From Gnomoniopsis sp. IMI 355080 (taxonomy: Eukaryota > Ascomycota > Sordariomycetes > Diaporthales > Gnomoniaceae): a stretch of 64,000 bases of DNA. The stretch covers positions 33,962-97,961 of the forward strand of contig JAPEVC010000139.1 in the NCBI GenBank assembly GCA_027946555.1, read 5' to 3'. The translations under genes were made by a program, and so were the position numbers. Positions 33,354-45,213 of the stretch are shown piece by piece. The notes under the pieces are model-generated. The model was not told the DNA's origin. It saw only the letters and a list, made by a program, of their open reading frames with translations, and ran no database searches. Every line of letters begins with the position of its first letter. Position 1 is the stretch's first letter.

Positions 33354-35282
33354 ATGCGTTTTACCCCAACTATACTCGCCATTTCAGGCCTAAGCCAACA
33401 AGCTTTCGCCAAGACGGCTGGCAAGAACGCATCCGCAACTATATCTGCAGGTACCAAACCTTAGCCCTTGTTTATTTGCTTTGTCTTCGAGATGTTTCAT
33501 TGACAGAGGTGGTTGGCAGCTGCGCAAACCCTATTTGACTATTCGATGCAAATACAAGACGCTCGATGGGATGATTATAACAAGTACATCTTGTATCAAG
33601 AGACTGCTGGTGAGTTGAGCACGCGGTTTACAGCTTGGTATGCCGCAGGACTATTGGCGAGGAAACTTGGGAATGATGTGGACAATGCAAAGGCGGCGTT
33701 GGAGAACATGTAGGTTGCGACAACTTTGCTTGACGGGGCTCTATGTTGATGGCTGCCCGTGCGGTATACAATTGTGGCTAATGCGGTCATTTAGCCTCGA
33801 TGCTCAGATGAGTGCGTTACATGACTCGGCTTGGTATGGGACTTGGAAGGTCACTCTCGATAATCCAGTGCCCACGATCAATTCGTCATACTGGCCCCCG
33901 GAGATATATGTGAGCGTTGTTTGTTAAATCTTGAGTGTCCAACGCTGATATCTGCAAACATTAGACGACCTACGATCCCAACTGGAGAGAATTTATTGGG
34001 TAAGACATTATGCTGCCATGAAGTAGTCACAGGCACTAATTCTCTTGGTCTTAGCACTCAGCTTGTTCAGATTGTGGAGCTCTATTCGGATCTTCTGGGG
34101 GATGATCTCGTCAGCCGCATAGAAGACTCTCTTGAGATCGCCGCCGTGGGCGAGATGCGTCGCAACGGCACATACCCTGAAGGTGACAACCTGGTTCTCG
34201 CCTACTCCAATCCAGCCCTCATGCGCTGCCTTACCGTTGGATGGATTGGTGCGCGCCGCAATAACTCAACTTTCACCGCCTTTGCAAACGAGCAAGGAGC
34301 CCAACTCCTCGAGCTCTTCAAAGCCAACGACTCCAACACATTAGGGGAGTACAACGCGCCGACGTACTATGGTATGGACATCTGGGCACTCACGGCCAAT
34401 ATTGCGTACGGCCCCGGGAATGCGACCATGACTACTAATGCCAAGTACATTCTCAAGGAGCTGTGGAAGGACATTGCAGCCCACTACAATCCCTATCTAC
34501 GCAACCTCGCAGGTCCATACGATCGCGCCTACACCCGTGATATGACAGCGCACTCTGCAGTCCTATCTCTTTGGTGGTGGGGGCTATTCGGTCGCGAATA
34601 TGGCGGTCAACCTCCCACAGGTGATCCAGACCTACTCTACGACGTATCTCAAGGCGCTGCCCTTGCGCAGATTATGGACACTGCCGCACAGTACATCTCC
34701 AATGAGACGGCGGCTGCACTCAGAGCGACGGGCGAATGGACCGGCTCCCGCTTGCTGAACAAGACCATCCGTTCATCCCTAGACACAGATGTCCTGCGCG
34801 TCGCGACGTCGTTTATATCATCGCACTTGATGATTGGCGGAATTACTGTCGCCGAGGACGTTAATCGCGGCGAACAATTTGTACCTGCGATCGTACACTG
34901 GGCGGCGGATCCACAACGAACGCCGGTGCCGGGCGTGGGATTCTTTTCATTGTGTCCGTCTGCCTCTACAATCGATGCTGTCGCTGGGGAGAGATCACTG
35001 ACGGTGGCGTATCCGAACACTACGCAGGAAGGAACAGGGTTGTTCACGTTCGCTGTGAGTGGCATTCCACCCAGTTGGACGCTGAGTGGCAACCTGGTGG
35101 AAGGGTTGGAGAACTTGCCCTGCTTGAGCGTGGAAGTCGAAGCGGCTGGACTTGAGAAACTGCCAGTGACAGCGTCGACTGATATGCTGGAGGATCATTA
35201 CTATTATAATGTGTCGTATGTGGTTCCTACCGGGTTCCAAGGGACGCCGACTGTGAGTATGACCTTCGAGTATACTTGCTAG
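33354..35282 (+). CDS. Secreted protein of unknown family, possibly an alpha/alpha-toroid enzyme
   Basis: Five exons: 33354-33450, 33520-33709, 33795-33909, 33965-33999 and 34055-35282, giving 554 residues with consistent phases. The signal peptide is about residues 1-19 (MRFTPTILAISGLSQQAFA). The protein is rich in Trp/Tyr and N-glycosylation sequons. Notable segments are FTAWYAAGLLARK, TTYDPNWREFIGTQLVQIVE across the last two junctions, GEYNAPTYYGMDIWAL and SAVLSLWWWGLFGREYGG. Repeated amphipathic helices in the first two thirds followed by a beta-rich C-terminus resemble the layout of toroid-type lyases and glycosidases. I could not place it in a named family, so that is only a structural guess. 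It is well expressed-looking: long open exon, clean splice sites. Confidence 0.8.
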
Positions 35283-36174
35283 GGTCTACTCAGGCGGCGA
35301 ATGGTTTTGTGGTGCTCAGAAGACAGATCTAATATCCTTAGAATGTGAGCATCCCATCGATGTTCTTCCTTGCCTGTTCTACCTCGTCAATAAATGAGTG
35401 ACAAATTGCAATGCAACCTCCCCAACACAATGTTGAAAGTCCTTGAAAGTCCTCGGCCCGCTGCAACGGCAATAGAACACTCACATGGCGGAAGCATAAT
35501 TGAATGAATACAGGAAATTAGATGAAGCACTTGAACTTACCGGAGTATGCAAATGCGAAGGACGGAGTCACTAACAAGAGGATGTGTTGTTATTGTCCTC
35601 GAGCAACGGATGGCGCAGGTGTAGTGTGCGCATTTGTAAGCCAGAACGGTGTAAGATGATTGGTCACTTCTGACTACGATGCCCAAGTGGCAATGCTAAC
35701 CTACCGGGACTGAAAGAGCTGGTTAATCCAGGACTTGTATCTTAGTAATTATGCAGATAATTGTAGACGAGTCATTGTGGGAGCTGAAAGACGACGTCGT
35801 TGATTCTCTCTAGGCTATACCAATTGATGTGATCAAAGGAGGACGAAGAATTGCCGAATTGCGGGGAGATGTGTCCGCTCGAATGGGATAAAATGCGAAC
35901 ATGACCAGCCATGATTCGTCTCCAAGTCCCCGGTGGTCTTGATTAGCCCATAGTAGATCTGCAATGCCAAATGTCCAGATGCGGGGAGGCCTGATGCCTT
36001 CCACATAAGCACTTGATGGTGAAAATTCTCCGCTTCACCGGTGCCCAGATCTGTGAGTGCGATCGCAACTTGCACTGTTGTATTCGGCGACCCCTACAGG
36101 ATCCCCATTTTACAGCCTTTGACTGATTCCCAACATCATAAACACCAGGTCGAAAGTATCGAGCGCCTATGATC
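35283..36174. other. Spacer upstream of the sugar transporter
   Basis: No gene seen; short unrelated frames only. Presumed promoter of the transporter gene. Confidence 0.45.
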
Positions 36175-37901
36175 ATGGCTGCGGATGCACATCTGCCAGA
36201 GACATCCCTTTGGGCGAACAGGAAATGCCTGTTGATATGCGCCACTGTAGCGATTGCAAACATGCAATATGGGCTCGACTCAGCGGTCATTGCCAGCCTT
36301 CAAGCTATGCCGGGATTTCTGATCGTCTTCGGATACCCAGACCCGAATGTGACAGGCGGCTATAGCATCGGGGTAAGTCTAGTGTTCTCCTTGATATTTC
36401 CTGGTCGCAAGATGTTTTCGGCTAAGCATTCTGGTGCACAGGGAACCTTTCAACAACTCATCAGCTCCCTTCTCACCCTGGGAGCATTCCTCTCTTCTCT
36501 GACGGCAGGTACCTTCGCGCATTTCTTCGGCCGCAAGACAGCGCTGTGGCTCGCCTGCCTGCTTACAGCCCTCGGATGCGCAATCCAGATCGGGACTACT
36601 GACAAAGGTGTCGTCTACCTGGGCCGCCTCATTCTCGGCATAGGTAATGGTTTTTTGGTAACATTCTCGAACATCTACACCGCGGAGGCAAGTCCGGCGC
36701 ACCTTCGCGCAGTCATGGTCGCATTGTTCTCCGAATGGGTCAACATCGGTTCCATCATTGGAGCTGTCGTGACGAACGCCACCCAGGCGAGGCTAGATAA
36801 GGCGAGTTATCAGATCCCCGTGGGAATTTTGTTCGTTGTTCCGGTCGTGCTCTCTGTGGGCTTGTTCTTTGTACCTGAGTCGCCACGGTATCTCGTAAAT
36901 AAGGGCAAGATGGAACAAGCTCGACGTGCTCTCGAAACTCTAAGGGGCAGTTCTCTGCGGCCTGAAGAGCTCGAACTGGAGTTGGTGGAGATGGTCAAAG
37001 GAATTGAAGAGGAAAAGAAACTCGCCAACACGATCGGCCCACTTGATCAATACCGCGGCACGGATCTCCGAAGAACATTGCTCTGCTACGGCGTCATCCT
37101 CAGTCAAGTCGGTTCGGGATCGTGGTTCGTCATCAGCTACAGCACATACTTCTTCATAGTTGCGGGCCTGAACACCGCCAAAGCTTTCCAGTACGCTATA
37201 CTCAATACCTGTCTGGGCTTGATTGGTGTCAACTTTGGCATTTACCTGATGCGCCATGTTATTGGGCGCCGGATGATCCTTACCATCGGTGCTGGGCTTC
37301 AAGGGGTTTGGATGCTTGGTATGGCTATTGGCGCTGGAAGTGTCAATGAGGTGGGAAGTGTTGCTGGCAACAACTCATTAATTGCGTTCATGGCGCTGTA
37401 TCAGTTCACCTACAATGCCTTTGTGGGTGATGCAAGTTATCCGGTTTCGACGGAGCTCCCCAGTACGAGATTGAGATCATACACGGTTGGCTCTGCAATC
37501 AGTCTCGGGTATTTCTTTGCTTGGCTTACTGGGTTCTGCTCGCCATACTTTATCAACCCCGAAAATCTGAACTGGGTAAGTTGAATCTTGTCTCGGATCT
37601 GCTCGGATTAGGCAACTGACACAATGCCGCACAGGGTGCAAAATATGGATATTTGTGGGCAGGGTCTAATGTCGTCTGCATGCTGTTCTTCTTCTTCTTT
37701 ATGCCCGAGCTAAAAGGCCGGACGCTCGAGGAAATTGACGAGCTTTTCGTTAACAAGGTGCCTCCGTGGAAGTTCAAGACTTACCAAACCACGATTCAAG
37801 AGGAAGCACTGGCAGAAGTGCGAGGCCAGGAAGGGTTGACGGACGACAAGGTTCCTCTTTCCGAGACAGTGGAAAATGCAACGCCTAAAGGCCCTGTGTA
37901 A
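36175..37901 (+). CDS. MFS sugar transporter (SP family)
   Basis: Three exons: 36175-36372, 36442-37575 and 37635-37901, introns 69 and 59 nt, giving 532 residues and about 12 membrane helices. I chose the second of two adjacent ATGs (36169 and 36175) because its context, ATCATGG, is stronger. Sugar-porter signatures are FFGRKTALW, YLGRLILGIGNGFLV, VPESPRYLVNKGK, DLRRTLLCYG, ELPSTRLRSYTVG and GRTLEEIDELF. It imports a hexose, polyol or similar by proton symport across the plasma membrane; the substrate is not resolved. The myo-inositol oxygenase gene lies 1.3 kb downstream on the other strand, so inositol is one candidate to test. Confidence 0.92.
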
Positions 37902-38181
37902 GATGGCTGAAAGTCGAGGAGAAACCAGGCGAATCTGAGGACCCCGGCTTTGTCTTTACTATGTTTGGGGCTTCGTGAGAACCGGAGCAGCCTTGAGACC
38001 AGGCTGAAGCGCCTTTGTTTTTCGAATACAGGATCGAACAATGGATTGTAGCCTGCAATGTGTCAAGAATATTCTCGCAAGTTTAAATATGGCTGTAATT
38101 GCTACACTAAATGCGAATGAGCTCAAATTAACTTCATTGAAAACGAATGCAAGCCAATATCACAATCATTTCCATATCGCG

Positions 38182-38604
38182 ATGGCGCCCTCATCCAAGT
38201 CATCAACTGAGACCGACCGGGGCATTAACTCTGCAGACACCGCCGACTCTACTTTTGAAGGCTCCGGAATCCCGTCCATGACCTGTCCGCAAATCTGCAA
38301 GTCTCACTGCAACTTTTACCATTGGGACAAGGTCGAAGGCAAACATGTTGAGAGGCCATGCACGTTCACTTTTGTATCCGAGATGGCATACCAGCGCCAC
38401 ATCTTCGAGATGCACCATTTTTCCTACAGCTGGATGAAGAGATGGTACGTGATCGAAGAAAAAAAGCACAAATGCGTGGAGGGTGAGGTGCCAAGCAGGC
38501 TGCCCAGATATCCACCAAAAGCAGGGCCGAGGGTCACCGACAGGAAGGTGCGAGAAAATCCGGTGAAGATGATTCACCTACTGGACTCGATGTTCAAATC
38601 ATGA
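38182..38604 (+). CDS. Small Cys/His protein, degenerate zinc-finger-like
   Basis: A 140-residue frame from ATG 38182 (context GCGATGG); a longer frame opens at 38041 but its first part looks non-coding. A central Cys/His cluster runs CPQICKSHCNFYH, then about 16 residues later PCTFTFVSEMAYQRH and EMHH, resembling a spaced C2H2-type finger. A basic C-terminus follows. No signal peptide or membrane segment. It could be a fungal nuclear or zinc-binding protein; I know no named family. It lies 280 bp after the transporter. Confidence 0.45.
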   Translation: MAPSSKSSTETDRGINSADTADSTFEGSGIPSMTCPQICKSHCNFYHWDKVEGKHVERPCTFTFVSEMAYQRHIFEMHHFSYSWMKRWYVIEEKKHKCVEGEVPSRLPRYPPKAGPRVTDRKVRENPVKMIHLLDSMFKS

Positions 38605-39169
38605 AGGAAACAAGATGACTGGAAGGCATGCAAAGGTGCACAAGTCTTTAGGCAAACTTCTTCTTAGCAGACATCTACGCCCCACGTAACTTCGAGACGT
38701 CCTTCTTTTGTGGAATCGAAACCCGTGACATAAGGCACACCTGTTGGCAGGAGGAAATAGGGCATGCCTGGAAATGAGCGGTGAATTGATTGTGCAAGAC
38801 CTCGGAAGTACGATACGTGCAAGTTGGGTGAGCAAATCTCGTGCTCGGCGCCATCATATCACGGAAGACTCAAGGTGGAATGGTGGTGTATGTCGGATGT
38901 GGAACTTAAATATAAAGATTGATGTTTGGTTCTGCTAATGACGGGAGCCAAATTCAATGTTTATCTCAACAGATCCTCATGTCTGAGTCTGGAGCAGTCT
39001 TCTTCATGTGTATCATAATAACCTCTTGTTTGGCGACCTCTCTACCTAGGTAGACTGGATTTGAGGAGAGGTCGCCACCATGATGCGCTGGACGACAAAG
39101 AAAGAAATAGCAAAATGCAACGCTCTGTATCCCATCTCTAATTCGTAATGAGCTTCCTGTCGGCAACGT
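38605..39169. other. Convergent 3' spacer
   Basis: Between the small Cys/His gene (+) and myo-inositol oxygenase (-). Contains one TACCTAGGTA copy; no gene seen. Confidence 0.5.
39043..39052. repeat. Dispersed palindrome TACCTAGGTA, copy 3
   Basis: Third perfect copy of the intergenic palindrome. Confidence 0.6.
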
Positions 39170-40192
39170 CTACCACTTGACAACCTTCTGCGGGAAGAAC
39201 TCATCAATAAGCTCCAGGTAGTAAGGCTAAAGGGCTCAAAGTCAGTATGTGTTCGTGAGCGGATCATCAGTAGTGGCGGGGTTCAGGCTCACCTTCAACT
39301 CCTCTACGCTAGGAATACCATCACTTTTGCTGTACAAGTCATAAGGGTTGAATGCCTTTACAGCCTTCAACATCTCATGATCCTTCTCACACATCAACTC
39401 CCTGTACGCACCCTGGTTGTGCCATGGGTAGAAAGAGTGGTAGCGGATCATCGCCAATGCCTCGGCGGGCAGCGTGCTCTGGTCCTTGACGACATGGTAC
39501 AAGTACTCGTCGTGGCCCCACGACAACATGACATTGTCCATCCCACACCCAGGCTCGTAGATGCCAAATTTGGTGCTGTATAATGGGTGGTCATAGTCCG
39601 GGTTATTCTTGAATGTTTCGGGTAATACAATCCTGTGGTCGAACGCACAGCCCACTGGGAATGTGTCACCCACAACCGCCCATTGTCCCTCGGCGGCCTC
39701 ATCGTAGAAATACATCAGCTTGCCCAAGTCATGGATAAGCCCGGTCAACTGCATCCACCTCGGCTTGCCGTCCCGCCGAATTGCCTCGGCGCTCTGCAAC
39801 AGATGAGCGATCTGGCCCAGCTCGGTGTCGGGATCGCTCTCGTCGACCAGTGTCTCGAGCTTCTCCATGGCTTCCCAGATAGTCAACTCGACACGCTTGC
39901 GTGAAGCAGAGTTGAACCGTGTGCGCGCCTTCAAGTTATAAGCTACGGTTTGCTTCACGTGTTGTTCAGCATAGAAGTTCTTGACGCGGTCGCAAGCCTC
40001 TTCGTATTGCCTGAAGTTGGTTTTGTCTTTGTCTGCGTCGAATTTGGCCTCGGCATCGAGGACGTCTAATTCCTCGGCCATAGTTTGGCGGGCCTGGTCT
40101 TTAAGGACATTGACGGCATCGATGTCATCGGAGAGCCTGTCGAGGGCTGCGCCGTCCTTGACGGCGTAGTCGGTGGTGGCTGCTGGGGCCAT
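39170..40192 (-). CDS. MIOX: myo-Inositol oxygenase
   Basis: Two exons, 40192-39293 and 39226-39170, separated by a 66-nt intron, giving 318 residues. The short last exon supplies the conserved end PYYLELIDEFFPQKVVKW. Without it the frame would run into non-family sequence. The di-iron ligands are present in order: His in QIAHLLQ, His-Asp in LIHDLGK, His in LSWGHDEYLYH, His in IRYHSFYPWH and Asp in FNPYDLYSKSD. The cytosolic enzyme converts myo-inositol and oxygen to D-glucuronate, the first step of inositol catabolism. About 100 extra residues precede the core. It follows the Zn2Cys6 regulator gene on the same strand, 1.1 kb downstream of its stop. Confidence 0.95.
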
Positions 40193-41306
40193 TTTGAAGG
40201 ACGGGTAGTGGGTGGAAATTCGGAAGACCTGATAGCAGAAGTGACTCGACTTTGAAGGCTGTAGAGAAGTTCAAAGTCTAGAAGTGTTCTGGCCAAAATA
40301 CGTAAGACATTGGATCGAGAAAGTGACTATGCTACAGCCCTAACTACGAGGAGGAACATATTTAAATAACCAATACGGAACTTCGTCACCCTTGGCCATA
40401 GCTCACACCCACACGGGACAGTTTGCCTTCTAGTTGTCCCCCACTCGGGCTCGTCTCGGAATGTCAACTCTAAAGCCAACCAGGATAAGACTCAAACAGA
40501 GTCAGGGCCATGAACTACATCACAGGAAAGCAGATACAGAGTGACAGAAGCGTAATGCCCGCGAGGCTATAGGTGCGGCTAGTTGGCAATCATGTCACAA
40601 CAGCCCCTCTTTTTTTAGACCATACGAGTTTAGCAAGTATCAATGTACATCTTATGCCCTTCTCCGCATCCTGCTTTCGTCAGGATGGGGAACTTTGTGC
40701 GATTCCCACACGACCGCGGTCCCAGCGAGGCGGTCATGGCAACGGGTATCTCGTCTCCCCCAGATTTGAATCTGGCATGTCCTGGTATCCTTGCAAAATG
40801 GTACTGTGTGTTTCGCCGATTTTGCCCACTTCCGGAGGACGGACACCAGGGGCCGACCCGTCCCACAAAAACCACCAAGCGCCTCGACCAAGAATTTCCC
40901 AATTCGTAGGGGATATGACTAGGATGATGAAGAACAGTGGTGAAGAATCCCGAATGATCCACTCCAGTTTAGTTTTGGAATCCTTGGTATGGGTCTTGCG
41001 ACTCTACCTTTTCTCGCAAATCTGCAACTGCCTTCTTTTCGCCATTCTCGTGGAGGAAAGATTTTCAGGGTCTGCTTGGGCTGACCTGATGTCACAAGCA
41101 CGACCGGATAAACGCACAATCGATTTCTTTACAGAATTCTGCATGCTGCTGTACGTTCTTGGTCCTAGCAGCCAAGTCGGCCCAGCTACTAGTACGCCAG
41201 TGCCTCACCCAACGACTGAGCCGATCGAACACCCTGCAATCTTTGTCTACCGGAACTTTGCTTTTACTTGGTTTGTTCATTTGTTTTGACTACTGCCAGC
41301 TACGTA
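40193..41306. other. Spacer upstream of myo-inositol oxygenase
   Basis: Promoter of the oxygenase gene and 3' end of the regulator gene. A 238-codon plus-strand frame here has no family character and is treated as chance. Confidence 0.45.
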
Positions 41307-43908
41307 CTAGCTCCGCTCCTCAACACTTATTTCCCATGACTTCATCATCTGCCGCTGGACCGCCTCGGTAGGCCGGGCGTGGTCCTTTTCGGTCCTCTTC
41401 AGGATGTCTAAACAGGCTTCTTGATCTTTTCGGTCATGGAACTGGTCGCCGACTATGCATGCAAGTTTGGTACGTCAGCTACCTGATTGGCTCGTCTGTG
41501 TGCACCGACAAGCTATTGCTCGGTTCTTTGGGTACATAATAACCCTGGGCATGGACTGGATGGCGCATAGACCATCAGGGGGGGCTGTTGTCAGGCGGGG
41601 GAAGACTTACATGCTGCAATCGCCATGCAGGCTGTAAACATACTCGGCGGTGTGTACCGATTGCACAGGCCAATGCCGCACACTTTCCGTACGACGGTCT
41701 GAATGCGTTCCTGCGCGGGACAAAGACAGTCAGCTGGTGGTGTCCCACGTTGCGCAAGAGCTTCTTGTCAGAACAAAGCTGAAGACAGCCAAGCCGTTCC
41801 TGAGCGGAGACTTTGTGTCCAACTCACATTGATTCTCTTCGCCGCTTCCTTCCGCTGTGCTCCCATTCGGGGAAGCTTCGGATCAAAGCTTATCAGGAAT
41901 AATTCTGCCAACAAATGGTGCTGCACGCCGAGTGCTGCAGGGAACGCGTTATTACAACACGCCATCATCAGGCCATCTGCATATCGGAGATCGACGAAAT
42001 ACGACCGGCTTGAGATCAAGGCAAGACTTACCATGGCAAGCACTCTGGTACCATATCTCTGGAAACACCTCGCCCTCCTTCTTCTCCGACTCGCGCTGGT
42101 ATATCGGCGTGAAGCTCGAAGGCAGGTTCTCCGTCCATCGCCTGTTATACTCCTCCAACTCAGTCCACCACTCAATGCCACCAGCACGCCCCATGAATCC
42201 TTGGGTCCCATCGGCAAAGCAGAAATTGAGCACGTCCGCGCAGTGCACAACGGCTCGATTCGCCCAGCTAAAGTCGTCGGTTGGCAGTAGCCCGCGGTCG
42301 ACCAGCGAGTGCACGAGGTTGATCCGCACCGGCTCCTGGTTCATGACCGCCGAGTAGATCTCCTGCCGCAGACCCACCCAAAACGCCGCGCCGCTCAGCG
42401 ATCCCGGCATCATGTAGCGACTACCGTCGCCGCCAGTCCCATGGTGGACAAAAGCCTTGATACCTAGGAGGTAGCTGTGCGCGTCGACACCGGATGCTTT
42501 GACCTCCATCTCCTCCCACACGCGCAGGATGATAGTTGCCGCAAAGAGGTTCTCGTCCGACATGGTGTGGTGTTCGTGCGCAAGGATGGGGATGAGCACG
42601 GTGAGGCACTCTTGGTGGTAGCGATCCGAGGCATATGGGTCGTAGTTGGTGGTGTGAGCAAGGTGCTTGGCGGAGAGCGCAAAGATGGCGTTCAGGAGGA
42701 CCTTGCAACGGCCTGCGCGGGGTGGGACAACCGTCTCAAAGGATTGGCAGAGATCGCAGACGTCGAGCCAGATCGAGAGGTTTTGGATGTAATGCCGGAA
42801 GAGCATGGCTTCCTCCTTGCTCTGGAGTGGCCATGCGTCTTCCTCGCGGTAGAGTTTCGACCGAAGGGCGCGGGCTTCTGGATCTTCAGCATCCATCTCA
42901 AACGAGGGTACCATCGGCAGGAGAGCCGGAATAGGATCAGGAACTGCGACGCTCTGAAAAGGAGGGATGGCCCTCGATGGCGAGACAATATGGTCATCAT
43001 GTGGGATGAAGCGGTCTGTGGGCGAATGTGCTCTCGCATGGGCAACATTCGCTTCTGGTGGAGTTGGGTATGCCTGCACAGGAAGACCTGCGGTGACATC
43101 TGTCACGATGGTAGCGGCCGTTTGGATAGTGCCAGAGCCATCCGAGTGCGAATCTGGCCAGTCATCCTGGAAACCCTCCACCACGGGGCACTCATCCAGT
43201 TCACCAGAGGCGACGCAGGTCTCATCAACGAATCTCACTGCGGGTTGGAGTCAGTCTCAGGATACAGAAGACGGGGAGACTAACTCAAGAGGACTCACGT
43301 CTCCTGGGTATTCGCATCCATTTCTGTTTCCTAGAGAAAGGCCCTGGCAAGCAAGAGTCAATACTGGATTTCAGGTGAGGACAGTAGGTCGAGCCATCTC
43401 ACCATTGTTGATGCGAAATTTGTAGCCTCTGGTGCACTCCTTTTTGTTAGACGCGCAGCGCCCACAAACTGGGACGACACGGTCGCCTAGACACAGAGAT
43501 ATTGGTTAGTGACCTTCAGATCCGGGGAAGCACTGCAAGAGGGTCCACTGAAACTACGGAGGTGGATACGGGAGTCAGCCGGAACGGAGTCGTTCTGGAT
43601 GCTGGAAGACGGCGTCGGCGGACTTCGACACCGCCGGAACCTTTTCTCGGTGCAAAACGACCCAACCCCTGCCTCCGGGGATTTGACACAGGGGTATGAC
43701 AAGGTAAGACGAACACTTGAGATGCTGATCGCGGCAGTTTTGGCTGTTGACACGCCAGTGCGATGTTGTCAGCTGGCGTAAAAATCGCTGATTGGTGAAA
43801 ATTGGATAAGATCTGCGCAGTGAAAACTAACCAACCAAGTGGTGCGATGAAACTCGCAGGCCGGGACGAGGTTGACGATTTCGGCGAGCCGGTCTTGTTG
43901 GAGGGCAT
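41307..43908 (-). CDS. Zn2Cys6 transcription factor with Fungal_trans_2 domain
   Basis: Eight exons reconstructed: 43908-43832, 43743-43715, 43486-43403, 43343-43299, 43237-42032, 41934-41828, 41710-41611 and 41452-41307; phases agree throughout and give 597 residues. The DNA-binding domain is an exact C-X2-C-X6-C-X6-C-X2-C-X6-C cluster at residues 26-53 (CQNCRDQHLKC, then DRVVPVCGRC and ASNKKEC). Its first and third Cys codons are split by introns. After it come FSRKQKWMRIPRRLRFVDET, an acidic linker and a helical Fungal_trans_2-type region (MLFRHYIQNLSIWLDVCDL, LLNAIFALSAKHL, ILRVWEEMEV). The last exons supply ALGVQHHLLAELFL and FGDQFHDRKDQEACLDILKR. It is nuclear by inference. It is divergent from the maltose-type transporter at 45214, so that gene is a plausible target. 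The motifs do not point to AmyR specifically. Confidence 0.88.
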
Positions 43909-45213
43909 TGAGGATTGGCCCGTGGGGGGCGTCCAGGGTCCGCAAAAGAACAAAAAAGAGGTGCGGATCTCCGGGTGAGCAACTTCAGCACGGAACAGCG
44001 AGAAGATGACCGAAGGAACACAGAGCCGGGACAGGTACCGGAAAGCCGAAAGCGGAAGACCTCGGTTGGTTCGTCATGTCCCGGATGCTGTGGAACCCGG
44101 TACAGCTTGGCTGTTGGAAGTACTGATTGGAGAGCGGGAGACACTGACATACAAGATGAAAAAAAGCTAGAATGCTACAGGAGGGCCACCTTCAAGAATC
44201 CAAGGAGACGGGCGAGACAGCGGGTTTAAAAGGGTACAAATTCACGAAACAAAAACAAGGCACAGCGGGGGAATCTTGAGTCTGGGGAGAACCTGGGGAA
44301 GGGGAATGGAGAAGGAGGAATACAACGGAGCAGGATGCGTGAGTTTTCAACCCCCGGAATTCCTTTGGCTTTGTAACCAATTGCAAGGCCGGGACATTTC
44401 CCCGCATCGAGCCGTGACGAATCAACGCTGACTATTTTACAAGCTTGGAGGTACGGATACTGCACCTGTTCCAAGGTACCCGGGGCTCTCTCTGTCAGTC
44501 TTGATAGTTCCCCACACACCAACGACATGGCGCATTATCCGGAACAGACACTTGATCTGGGAGACCTCGACAGAACCGGGACGATGGAGTCTGGACCTTT
44601 GGGTCAATGGGATGTGTGGGACCCTAAATCAACAGTGAGTAAGCCACGCGGAATTCCATTCAATGACTTGTTCCGAGTCAAGGGCCCAGTCTTGTGGGTC
44701 TATATCATGGGTACACGCATGAACACTCTTCTGTTAAGGGTAGTTCTTGTACTTCTGTTAGGTTCCTTCTTATCTGTTTTCTTCCGCTAAACCCTATTAG
44801 GACTTCACTGAAGCGGTGGACTATCATTATGTTTCGAGAGGTTTCTGGAATTCTATATGGGTCCTGTGAGAGCCTCAGTGCCATGATTCCAGCAGTCATT
44901 ATATAAGGAGGTTGGAAGTTCTGCTTCCTTGGCGAAGGTTGTTTGGAATATCTCAAGCTTGTCAGAGCTGGTCAGTTCGTCGGTCCTTGAAGTCTCTGAC
45001 TTCGACGTCGAGATTGCTCCGCAAAAGCAGGGATTATCGTCCACGCCAATTCGCCGCTTATCCGCACGCGACCGAAAGAAAGGCTTTCACGAACTCACCG
45101 CCCGGCGCGTACCAGATTTGGACGGCAACGACTTCGTGTCAACACCTCACCTTCGACAAGCCTGGTGACTTCCTGAGCAACGAACGTTCATCTCGCACTA
45201 CATTGTCGCCAGT
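43909..45213. other. Divergent promoter region of regulator and transporter
   Basis: 1.3 kb between the starts of the Zn2Cys6 regulator (-) and the maltose-type transporter (+). Contains scattered CGG triplets, including CGGAAA at about 44039-44044 and CGGAAG near 44052. No gene seen. Confidence 0.45.

Noticed and set aside
40573..41289. 238-codon plus-strand frame between MIOX and the regulator gene
   Set aside because: Mixed composition without motifs and no splice-supported extension; it lies in a spacer flanked by two minus-strand genes.
43487..43714. Loss of the first half of the Zn2Cys6 domain (pseudogene)
   Set aside because: Initially the first Cys pair seemed missing; joining GTTAGT-donor exon 1 to the 29-nt exon restores an exact six-Cys cluster with all phases consistent, so the gene looks intact.
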